Assembly (NCBI RefSeq): GCF_030389965.1 | Contig: NZ_CP128399.1 | Coordinates: forward strand, 62,001-126,000 | Source: Candidatus Chlorohelix allophototropha | GTDB taxonomy: Bacteria > Chloroflexota > Chloroflexia > Chloroheliales > Chloroheliaceae | Direction: 5' to 3' | Length of the DNA stretch: 64,000 bases | Shown here: one piece after another, positions 25,565 through 34,596 of the stretch | Layout of the letters: each line of letters opens with the position of its first letter | How positions within the stretch are numbered: position 1 is the stretch's first letter | The notes under the pieces: model-generated | What the model was told of the DNA's origin: nothing | Database searches by the model: none | What the model saw: only the letters and a program-made list of their open reading frames with translations | Translations under genes and position numbers: made by a program

Positions 25565-26719
25565 ATGAAGGTTAGTTGCCTGCAAGAACAACTCAGCAAG
25601 GGCTTGTCGGTAGTCGGGCGTGCCGTTTCCACCAAGACTACATTACCGGTTTTAAATCATATTCTGATTGCTACCGAAACTACCGATGATGGCGGGCGGT
25701 TAAAGTTGGCTGCGACTAATCTTGAAATCAGTATAACCTACTGGGTGTCGGCGCGTGTGGATGAACCGGGCGAAATCACTATACCGGCGCGCCTTCTTTC
25801 TGATTTTGTTTCCAGCCTCGGCAATGAACAAGTACATATGAGCCTTGATGAACAAACCCTTTCGCTCAATGTACGTAGCGCTCGTTATGAAGCCAATATA
25901 AAGGGTATTCCCGCCGAAGATTTCCCAACCCTACCAAATGTAACCAATCCCGGCAATAGCGCCGAAATCGCTTCTAATGTTTTCCGGGAGGCTGTGAGTC
26001 AGGTGGCTTTTGCTGCCAGCACCGATGAAACTCGCCCGGTATTGACCGGACTTTATGCCAGTTTTAACGGTGATAAAGTCACTATGGCGGCAGCGGATAG
26101 TTTCAGACTTGCGGTTAAAGAAGCTTCTTTGCTATCTTCGGTAAGCAATAATTTCAGTATAATTCTGCCTGCTCGCGCTATGTTAGAGCTTTCCCGTATT
26201 GTTAGTGACGATGATTCGCCGATCGAAATCAGCGTTACTGCCAATAGGAGTCAGGCTTTGTTCAAAGCGCAAGGGATTGATTTTACCAGCAGCTTGATTG
26301 AAGGGAGTTTCCCCAATTTCCAGCATATCATCCCCAAACGGTTTGATACCCGCACCTTGATTAGTACCGCCGATTTGCTCAAAGCCGTTAAGGTATCCAG
26401 CTTGTTTGCGCGGGATAGCGGCGGCAATATAATTCGGATGGCGGTTACTCCGGGCGAGGATATAACTCCCGGTAGCGTTATGCTGACGGCTAATGCGGCT
26501 GAAGTGGGCGATAACCGCAACGAGCTTGAAGCGACGGTAGAGGGACAGCCCGCCCAGATCGCTTTTAACGCCAAATATTTAACCGATGTTCTAGGAGCGA
26601 TAAACACCGCGCAGGTTGCCATCGAACTCCAATCTCCTAGTAATCCGGGCGTTATCAAACCGGTAGGCAAAGAGGATTACACCCACGTAATTATGCCGAT
26701 GCACCTCGCCAATCGCTAG
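25565..26719 (+). CDS. dnaN: DNA polymerase III beta subunit (sliding clamp)
   Basis: Forms the dimeric ring that tethers the replicative polymerase to DNA. 384 residues from the ATG at 25565, the usual length for the family. AAAAGGAG lies 10-17 bases upstream, whereas an in-frame start at 25457 would add 36 unrelated residues and run over the promoter. Typical clamp text: L-P-V-L-N-H-I-L, P-A-R-L-L-S-D-F-V, F-P-T-L, T-D-E-T-R-P-V-L-T-G, D-S-F-R-L-A and the C-terminal M-P-M-H-L. dnaA is not adjacent. A hairpin separates it from ligA. Confidence 0.97.
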   Translation: MKVSCLQEQLSKGLSVVGRAVSTKTTLPVLNHILIATETTDDGGRLKLAATNLEISITYWVSARVDEPGEITIPARLLSDFVSSLGNEQVHMSLDEQTLSLNVRSARYEANIKGIPAEDFPTLPNVTNPGNSAEIASNVFREAVSQVAFAASTDETRPVLTGLYASFNGDKVTMAAADSFRLAVKEASLLSSVSNNFSIILPARAMLELSRIVSDDDSPIEISVTANRSQALFKAQGIDFTSSLIEGSFPNFQHIIPKRFDTRTLISTADLLKAVKVSSLFARDSGGNIIRMAVTPGEDITPGSVMLTANAAEVGDNRNELEATVEGQPAQIAFNAKYLTDVLGAINTAQVAIELQSPSNPGVIKPVGKEDYTHVIMPMHLANR

Positions 26720-26755
26720 AAATTTGCAGATATTTTCAAAGAAATAGAAAATGGT

Positions 26756-28839
<2,084 letters not shown>

Positions 28840-28939
28840 GCAGTAGTAGGAAAGCGAATTTGGAGAAGCTTTGCAGTTAATTGTTTTGATTATTTGAATT
28901 CAGCTTATTCTGAACATTGTATTATATCTTGGAGAAAAA

Positions 28940-29167
28940 ATGGCATATAGCGAACCTATAAAATCTGATAGCCCTGTGGTAAAGGTGCGGCAAATTGCCC
29001 GTCTTGCCCAATTGATTCTGGATTTACGGAATGAATACGAACAACGCTCGCGCCCCGATACTCTTCGCCAACTCAAGCAGCGCGCTGCCGAATTGAATGC
29101 GCTGGCGCAAGAACTTGAAGGCGAAACGCCCCAACCTTCCGAGAATCAGGAAAAAGGCTCAAAATAA
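28940..29167 (+). CDS. Small helical hypothetical protein
   Basis: 75 residues, ATG with TTGGAGAA eight bases upstream. It is mostly one or two amphipathic helices (Q-I-A-R-L-A-Q-L-I-L-D-L-R-N-E-Y, then L-K-Q-R-A-A-E-L-N-A-L-A-Q-E-L-E), probably coiled coil, with a short polar tail. There is no membrane segment. I do not recognise it. It lies between ligA and a DUF4349 protein. Confidence 0.65.
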   Translation: MAYSEPIKSDSPVVKVRQIARLAQLILDLRNEYEQRSRPDTLRQLKQRAAELNALAQELEGETPQPSENQEKGSK

Positions 29168-29384
29168 CTTTCTGCTAGCATCTTATCAATTTACCGGCTG
29201 TTTCCTCCCCGGTGTTTTCTGCTACGTTTAAACAGTTTATCCGGTATTCAAATTCTCCGATTTTTTGAAAATTGGCGTAATTCGCGTAATTTTTTTGTAT
29301 AGCCTGCGTTTTATTAAGTAGAAACCTACTGATAGTGTTGGTATGAAGAGTTCGCAACAAATTAGTAAACGCAGGAGTAATCAA

Positions 29385-30350
29385 ATGAAATCCTCAAGCT
29401 TTTTTTCTTCACATCGTCGTCTGTTTCTTTTCGGCTCAATCGCGCTGCTTGTGCTGCTGGTTGGTTCAGTGGCAATAGGTATAATGGCAAGCCCCAGAGT
29501 AGGAAATGTTTTTGATGAGGTTTCGAGCGGAATTGGCTATGCGCCGCAACCCACCGCTGCTGCCGCCGGTTCTGCCGCTAAAGCGCCCGCACAGGATTAT
29601 GCTAGCGGCTCAACCTCTACAAGTTCTGGCAGCTATAATATAGGGACAAGCACGGACAAGATGATAATCCGCAATGCTACCTTAAATGTGACCGTAGAAA
29701 ATATGGAAAAGACGCTGGCTGATATTCGGGCGCTGGTGGCGCAGCAACAAGGTACGATATTTAGTAGCAATACTACTGTCCGCAATGAACAAACATATGC
29801 CACTTTGGTGTTGCAGATTCCATCCGGCGCGTTTGATGAAACAATGACCCGCCTACGCGCTCTGGCTTATAAAGTGGATAGCGAAAATACTACCAGCCAG
29901 GATGTCACCGAAGAATATGTTGATTTGGACTCGCAAATGCGTAACCTTAAAGCAACCGAAGCTCAGTTGTTAGACTTGCTGAAAAAGGCTACTAACGTGA
30001 ATGAAACGCTGACGGTTCAACGCGAATTAACCAACGTTCGCGGCGAAATCGAGCGTCGGCAAGGCAGAATGAACTATTTGCAGAAAAAGAGCGATTATTC
30101 GCTGGTAACTCTCAATATTTCGCCTAAAGGCGCACCCTCTACATTGAAAGTGGGCAATAACTGGGACTTCGGCTTAATCTTGTCGGATGCGTGGGAAGGT
30201 TCTCTGCGTGGTTTGCAGGGACTGGCAACCGTAACCGTAACCCTCGCGGTATATGGCATTTGGCTTGTGCCTTTGCTAGTACTGGGCTTCTACTTCGGCA
30301 GGAAATTCTACCGTCGCTTCCGCTCACTCGCTTCGCAGCAAACTAATTAA
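29385..30350 (+). CDS. DUF4349-domain membrane protein
   Basis: 321 residues from the ATG at 29385, which has GGAG ten bases upstream; an in-frame ATG at 29343 has no such site. A signal-anchor helix at about 12-35 is followed by an Ala/Ser/Gly-rich linker, the DUF4349 domain (K-M-I-I-R-N-A-T-L-N-V-T-V, then V-Y-V-D-L-D-type E-E-Y-V-D-L-D-S-Q-M-R-N-L and T-V-Q-R-E-L-T-N-V-R-G-E-I-E), a coiled coil and a C-terminal membrane helix at about 284-306. The family is found as surface lipoproteins or membrane proteins; its function is unknown. Confidence 0.85.
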   Translation: MKSSSFFSSHRRLFLFGSIALLVLLVGSVAIGIMASPRVGNVFDEVSSGIGYAPQPTAAAAGSAAKAPAQDYASGSTSTSSGSYNIGTSTDKMIIRNATLNVTVENMEKTLADIRALVAQQQGTIFSSNTTVRNEQTYATLVLQIPSGAFDETMTRLRALAYKVDSENTTSQDVTEEYVDLDSQMRNLKATEAQLLDLLKKATNVNETLTVQRELTNVRGEIERRQGRMNYLQKKSDYSLVTLNISPKGAPSTLKVGNNWDFGLILSDAWEGSLRGLQGLATVTVTLAVYGIWLVPLLVLGFYFGRKFYRRFRSLASQQTN

Positions 30351-30357
30351 ATCGAGT

Positions 30358-30404
30358 AAGGCTGGACTGAGTATAAATAAAATTCTTAGCCCAGCCTTAA
30401 TCTT
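30358..30404 (+). terminator. Hairpin after the DUF4349 gene
   Basis: AAGGCTGG (30358-30365) pairs with CCAGCCTT (30391-30398), with CTGAG/CTTAG extending inside, followed by AATCTTTT. A plausible but T-poor terminator that isolates the parAB promoter region. Confidence 0.6.
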
Positions 30405-30420
30405 TTACTAATAAAGCTAT

Positions 30421-30556
30421 TTATCCACAATTGACTCTCGTTTTCCACAAAATATCCCCATTTATCCACATTATGGAAAGCAGATTGCGGCTTAGGCTTA
30501 AAGCTGTTAAAATTAACCTACTTTAATAGGATAATTTAATTTATAAAGAAGCTTCA
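30421..30556. promoter_or_regulatory. DnaA-box cluster plus AT-rich segment (candidate oriC)
   Basis: Perfect TTATCCACA boxes occur at 30421-30429 and 30462-30470, with a one-mismatch box TTTTCCACA at 30441-30449. All are on the same strand at 20- and 21-base intervals, close to two helical turns. A strongly AT-rich stretch follows at about 30500-30556, then parA. dnaN and ligA lie 4-5 kb upstream. This is either oriC or a DnaA-controlled parAB promoter. dnaA itself is not in the window. Confidence 0.55.
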
Positions 30557-30560
30557 GGTT

Positions 30561-31334
30561 TTGAAGAGCAAAATTATCGCAATTGCGAATCAGAAAGGTG
30601 GTGTGGGTAAAACCACTACCGCCGTAAGTCTTAGTGCGGGTTTGGCTGCCGAAGGCTACCGTATATTGCTGGTAGATAGTGACCCACAGGGGAATGCTAC
30701 CGGTAGTCTTGGTATTAACAAGCGCGAGTTGGAAGTATCGCTTTACGAGGTGCTGGTGGGCGAAAGTACCGCTACTCAAGCAATACTGGCTTCTGGTAGG
30801 GAAAGGCTGGAACTGTTACCCGCTTCGGTAGAATTGGCGGGCGCAGAGGTAGAGCTTACCAGTTTGACCGATGATGAGCGTGCCTTTCGTTTGAAAATGG
30901 CGTTGGAGCCTGTACGTTCTCGCTTTGACTATATCCTGATCGATTGCCCGCCTTCGCTAGGTCAAATAACTGTGAATGCGCTGACTGCTGCTGATGGTGT
31001 AATCATTCCGATCCAGTGCGAATATCTGGCGTTGGAAGGCTTGACACAGCTAAAGAATACAATTGATCTGGTAACAGCCGCGCTCAACCCTCGGCTGACC
31101 ATTTTTGGCATCATTATGACGATGTATGATGGGCGTACCAACCTAGCGTTGCAAGTGGTTGAAGAAGTCAAAAAGTATTTTCCGGAGCAAATATTCAATA
31201 CGGTTGTACCACGTAGTGTGCGCTTGAGTGAAGCTCCCAGTTTCGGGCAGTCTATTTTCGAATATGACCCGAATAGTCGAGGGGCACAGGCGTACAAAAT
31301 TCTGACACGCGAGATGGTAGCACGCATTAAGTAG
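30561..31334 (+). CDS. parA: Chromosome-partitioning ATPase ParA/Soj
   Basis: Walker-type ATPase that moves ParB-bound origins over the nucleoid. 257 residues, TTG start. Deviant Walker A K-G-G-V-G-K-T-T near residues 12-19, the A'-motif V-D-S-D-P-Q-G-N and the Walker B-like I-L-I-D-C-P-P-S-L are all present. The text matches the short chromosomal Soj type without an N-terminal regulatory domain. parB follows after 11 bases. The promoter region holds three DnaA boxes. Confidence 0.96.
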   Translation: MKSKIIAIANQKGGVGKTTTAVSLSAGLAAEGYRILLVDSDPQGNATGSLGINKRELEVSLYEVLVGESTATQAILASGRERLELLPASVELAGAEVELTSLTDDERAFRLKMALEPVRSRFDYILIDCPPSLGQITVNALTAADGVIIPIQCEYLALEGLTQLKNTIDLVTAALNPRLTIFGIIMTMYDGRTNLALQVVEEVKKYFPEQIFNTVVPRSVRLSEAPSFGQSIFEYDPNSRGAQAYKILTREMVARIK

Positions 31335-31345
31335 AGGGGCAAGAG

Positions 31346-32422
31346 ATGGCTAAGGCAAGAGGCGGTCTGGGTCGCGGTCTGAATGCACTGATACCGGGGG
31401 CAATTCCTGCTCGTGAGGTGGAAGAAACAAAACCATCCCTCGACGATGAAAACGAGGAGTCCCTTAGTGCTGCTCCGATTTCTGACACTCCACCTGAAAC
31501 TGCCTTGAGCAAATTGTCGGAAGTTCGCAAAATCGGTCTATTAACTGTACCGATTACTAGTATTGCGCCTAACCCATACCAGCCCCGTAAAAAAATTGAT
31601 CCGGATGTGTTGGAAGAACTGGCAAATTCAATTCGGGTTCATGGTTTGGTGCAACCTCCGGTGGTAAGTTATAACCCCGATTACGACCCAAACAATCATG
31701 GGGAAGAGCCTGCAACAGTTGCTGACGGGGTTAAGAAAGAATATCGCGCCCGTTACCTGTTGATTGCCGGAGAGCGTCGCTGGCAGGCTGCAAAACTGAT
31801 TGGGCTTACCACTATTCCGGTTGTAGTCAAAGAAACAACCCCGTTACAGATGCTGGAACTGGCAATAGTTGAGAATATCCAGCGTGCCGACTTGAACCCA
31901 CTTGAAGAGGCATACGCCTACCGCCAACTAGTAGATGAATTTCGTCTCACTCAAGAACAGGTGTCGGAGAAAGTTGGTAAAAGTCGCACGGCTGTTACCA
32001 ATTCGCTACGCTTGCTAGATTTGCCTAAAGAGATTCTTGATGCATTGAGTGATAATCTGTTCACCGAAGGTCATGCCCGTGCCTTGCTAATGGCAAAAGA
32101 TAATCGCGACAGGTTGCGCTTAATGAACCTGATTATCGAGAAAGCTATGAGCGTGCGCCAAACCGAGGAAACAGCTCGTCGGATGAATACAGCCCACGCT
32201 GCCCGTGCCTATAACGATGAGGCTGAGCCTGAAATGCGCCAGAAACAACGCATTTCCGAGCTTGAAACCAGTTCTCTTGAGCAAAAATTCCGAGATGCGC
32301 TTAGCATGCAGGTCGAATTAACCCGCAGCAAGCGAGGGGGTAAATTGGTGGTTCAATTCTATAGTGAAGAAGAACTTGAATGGCTTTACCGGCGTATAAC
32401 CGGTGAAGATTTTGGCATATAA
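31346..32422 (+). CDS. parB: Chromosome-partitioning protein ParB/Spo0J
   Basis: CTPase clamp that loads at parS sites. 358 residues. The N-terminus has G-R-G-L-N-A-L-I-P, a ParA-stimulating type motif. The nucleotide-binding domain includes P-N-P-Y-Q-P-R-K and the G-E-R-R-W-Q-A-A box, interrupted by an unusual ~25-residue acidic insertion just before it (N-P-D-Y-D-P-N-N ...). The helix-turn-helix reads Q-V-S-E-K-V-G-K-S-R-T-A-V-T-N-S-L-R-L-L. The C-terminal dimerisation domain is present. I did not find a consensus parS site in the window by eye. Next gene starts four bases after the stop. Confidence 0.95.
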   Translation: MAKARGGLGRGLNALIPGAIPAREVEETKPSLDDENEESLSAAPISDTPPETALSKLSEVRKIGLLTVPITSIAPNPYQPRKKIDPDVLEELANSIRVHGLVQPPVVSYNPDYDPNNHGEEPATVADGVKKEYRARYLLIAGERRWQAAKLIGLTTIPVVVKETTPLQMLELAIVENIQRADLNPLEEAYAYRQLVDEFRLTQEQVSEKVGKSRTAVTNSLRLLDLPKEILDALSDNLFTEGHARALLMAKDNRDRLRLMNLIIEKAMSVRQTEETARRMNTAHAARAYNDEAEPEMRQKQRISELETSSLEQKFRDALSMQVELTRSKRGGKLVVQFYSEEELEWLYRRITGEDFGI

Positions 32423-32425
32423 TCG

Positions 32426-33478
32426 ATGTCACAAACTATCTTAACTGCGTCTCCTGATTTTATCAGTACTGCCCTTGAAGAACTGTGTGAAGCCGATCCT
32501 GCCCTTACAGTTGAAAAGCTACTTGGCGACGGTGTTTCACTGGTATCCGGTCCTATGGACTTTGAAACCCTCTCTACGCGCTTGCAAAAGCTTGAGCCGG
32601 TATTCTTAAGACATATCTGCCCTGTTTGGCTGATTCATAAAATGCGCGAGCGGGAAGAATTAGCTGCCCTTACCCAAGTTTTGGTAGAGTTGCCCGCTAC
32701 CGCCCGTTTACTATCTCAGGGAGTTTCCTTTTCGGTACAGGCGCGCTTTTTAGGCGAAGACCCGCAGCATGTTTTAACCGCTTACGCCATTAAAGAGGAC
32801 ATATCCCAAAGCATAATAACCAAATTTGGAGCGGTTGAGAATATCAAAACGCCCGACGTAGTGGTTTCGGTGGCGGTTTACGAAGCTACTGCTTATGTTG
32901 GGATTTCAAAGGTAAGCCAGAACTTGAGCGATTGGGCAGGTGGGATGCGCCGTTTCGCCCGTGAGTCGCAACAAATCAGCCGCGCCGAGTTTAAATTGCT
33001 GGAAGCTATGGATATTTTCGGGCTAAAACTGCCGGAGTCGGGTAGTGCGCTTGACCTTGGAGCTGCGCCGGGTGGTTGGACGCGCCTTTTGCTCAAAAAC
33101 GGGTTACAGGTAGTAGCGGTTGACCCGGCAGAATTAGACCCACGTCTGAACTCCTATACAAACCTACGCCATTTTCGAGGGCATGCTGCCGATTACCTGC
33201 GTTTGGCGCAAAAGCAGCGACGACGCTTTGACATAATTTTAAGCGATATGCGCGTAGATGCGCGCGTTACTGCCGAGCTTATGGGGCAATTTGCCAACCT
33301 ATTACCGCCTAGAGGTCATGGACTGGCAACTCTCAAACTGCCTTTCGCTTCGCCCGAACTTGACCCGGTATTGCACATGCGCCAATCGCTAACCCTGTTG
33401 CGCCAAAGTTTCCGCCTCGTCCAAGCAAAGCATCTGTTCCACAATCGACAGGAAGTCACCGTTTTTCTGGAGAAATAA
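32426..33478 (+). CDS. FtsJ/RlmM-like SAM-dependent methyltransferase
   Basis: 350 residues. The C-terminal half is a Rossmann methyltransferase: S-A-L-D-L-G-A-A-P-G-G-W-T (SAM motif I, about 205-217), V-V-A-V-D-P-A, I-I-L-S-D-M-R and L-A-T-L-K-L-P. The D and K of the FtsJ K-D-K-E tetrad are visible. The N-terminal ~190 residues resemble a THUMP-like RNA-binding region, as in RlmM, which 2'-O-methylates a 23S rRNA cytidine. The assignment to RlmM is by domain plan. It is the third gene of the parAB operon, starting four bases after parB. Confidence 0.85.
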   Translation: MSQTILTASPDFISTALEELCEADPALTVEKLLGDGVSLVSGPMDFETLSTRLQKLEPVFLRHICPVWLIHKMREREELAALTQVLVELPATARLLSQGVSFSVQARFLGEDPQHVLTAYAIKEDISQSIITKFGAVENIKTPDVVVSVAVYEATAYVGISKVSQNLSDWAGGMRRFARESQQISRAEFKLLEAMDIFGLKLPESGSALDLGAAPGGWTRLLLKNGLQVVAVDPAELDPRLNSYTNLRHFRGHAADYLRLAQKQRRRFDIILSDMRVDARVTAELMGQFANLLPPRGHGLATLKLPFASPELDPVLHMRQSLTLLRQSFRLVQAKHLFHNRQEVTVFLEK

Positions 33479-33481
33479 AAA

Positions 33482-33561
33482 ATCGCCACTTCTGGCGAAT
33501 CGCTGCTTGTATGCGCTGATTTAGCACAGGCACGCCCGATTCTATCGGACGTACCTGCGCT
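33482..33561. other. Two intergenic hairpins between convergent genes
   Basis: CGCCA/TGGCG (about 33484-33497) is a small hairpin right after the methyltransferase stop. A larger imperfect inverted repeat (33524-33560) has arms ending A-T-C-G-G and C-C-G-A-T around T-C-T. Neither has a clear T-run, so termination is possible but not secure. Confidence 0.45.
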
Positions 33562-33589
33562 CATTACAACTTTGTGGAAAAGTTGCGTT

Positions 33590-34045
33590 TTACTCCATGA
33601 TCCATTTATCGGTGTCGCGCTCGTAGCTTACCAATTCTTCGGGTTTGAAGAAAAGATTGATTTCTATCGCAGCGTTCTCCGGGGAGTCAGAACCATGTAC
33701 TAGGTTGCGCCCAATTTCTACTGCCAAATCACCACGAATTGTACCTAGAGGGGCAGATACCGGGTTGGTGGAACCCATAGTGTTGCGGACGACTTCAATC
33801 GCTTTTTTGCCTTCGAGGACTGCTACCACTACCGGGCTGCTGGTAATGTATTTTACCAACCCCTCGAAGAAGGGCTTACCCTGATGGATTCCGTAGTGTT
33901 TATTGGCAAGTTCAGTTGAAATGTGCATCAACTTCATACCGACAAATTTTAAGCCGCGTTGCTCGAAGCGTTTGATAATTTCACCGGTCAAGCCGCGCTG
34001 TACACCATCAGGTTTAACAATAATCAGGGTTCGTTCGAGGCTCAC
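33590..34045 (-). CDS. ndk: Nucleoside diphosphate kinase
   Basis: Transfers the gamma phosphate of NTPs to NDPs through a phosphohistidine. 151 residues, the usual length. N-terminal E-R-T-L-I-I-V-K-P-D-G-V-Q-R, then the catalytic His in G-R-N-L-V-H-G-S-D-S-P-E-N-A and the C-terminal W-I-M-E. All nucleotide-binding residues expected are seen. It is preceded by AAGGAGAATT and by a terminator for the upstream gene, so it has its own promoter. Confidence 0.97.
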   Translation of the reverse strand: MSLERTLIIVKPDGVQRGLTGEIIKRFEQRGLKFVGMKLMHISTELANKHYGIHQGKPFFEGLVKYITSSPVVVAVLEGKKAIEVVRNTMGSTNPVSAPLGTIRGDLAVEIGRNLVHGSDSPENAAIEINLFFKPEELVSYERDTDKWIME

Positions 34046-34087
34046 TTGTTTAATTCTCCTTATATTGCAAAACTCAAGCCATAAAAC

Positions 34088-34122
34088 AGCCCAAAAGCGG
34101 AACTTGGCTCCGCGTTTGGGCT
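34088..34122 (-). terminator. Terminator downstream of the Roadblock gene
   Basis: AGCCCAAA and TTTGGGCT, with GCGGA/TCCGC inside, form a long stem. Read on the minus strand it is followed by GTTTTAT. It separates the scaffold-Roadblock operon from ndk. Confidence 0.8.
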
Positions 34123-34184
34123 ACTTCAACTATTTTACAAAAGCTATATAAGGATAATACTTTTTTGGCAAAAGGGCAAACACG

Positions 34185-34532
34185 CTATTCCTGAAAATCG
34201 TCTCGCGCTCTGCGTGCGGCTTTTGCCATCGCCAGTCGCACTTCGCCTACATTGTAGGGGGGTTGGCAAATGACGACCAATACCAAATCTCCTGCTTCGC
34301 GCATTTGCAATGAGCCTTCTGCCGCGCCTACGATTGCATCATTTAGCTTGCCAATACCCAGCCTTTCAGTGGTACGTGCTACTGTATCGAAGGTGCTGGC
34401 TGCCATCGCACCTAAAATTTCAGCGTCTTCTTCTTCTATCATGAGGCTCTGAACTACCAAACCATCTTTTCCAACAAGGAGACCGCCAATAACTCCGTCA
34501 AGTTTAACCAATTCCTCAAAATACTTAGCCAT
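34185..34532 (-). CDS. Roadblock/LC7-domain protein
   Basis: 115 residues, a single Roadblock/LC7 domain: G-V-I-G-G-L-L-V-G-K-D-G-L-V-V, then I-L-G-A-M-A-A-S-T-F and a final L-V-L-V-V-I-C. Roadblock proteins such as MglB dimerise and act on Ras-like GTPases of the MglA type as GAPs or adaptors. There is no GTPase beside it, but an MglA-like one lies at 46.5 kb. It follows the giant scaffold gene by 64 bases on the same strand and ends at a terminator, so the two are probably one unit. Confidence 0.88.
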   Translation of the reverse strand: MAKYFEELVKLDGVIGGLLVGKDGLVVQSLMIEEEDAEILGAMAASTFDTVARTTERLGIGKLNDAIVGAAEGSLQMREAGDLVLVVICQPPYNVGEVRLAMAKAARRARDDFQE

Positions 34533-34596
34533 TGCCTCTCCTTACCGCCGCGTTTCTCGGCGACAGCATTTTATGTAAGTGTTGCCGACGTAAGCT

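Noticed and set aside
33524-33560. Large inverted repeat between the methyltransferase and ndk as a terminator
   Set aside because: No T-run on either side and several mismatches, so listed only as a hairpin.
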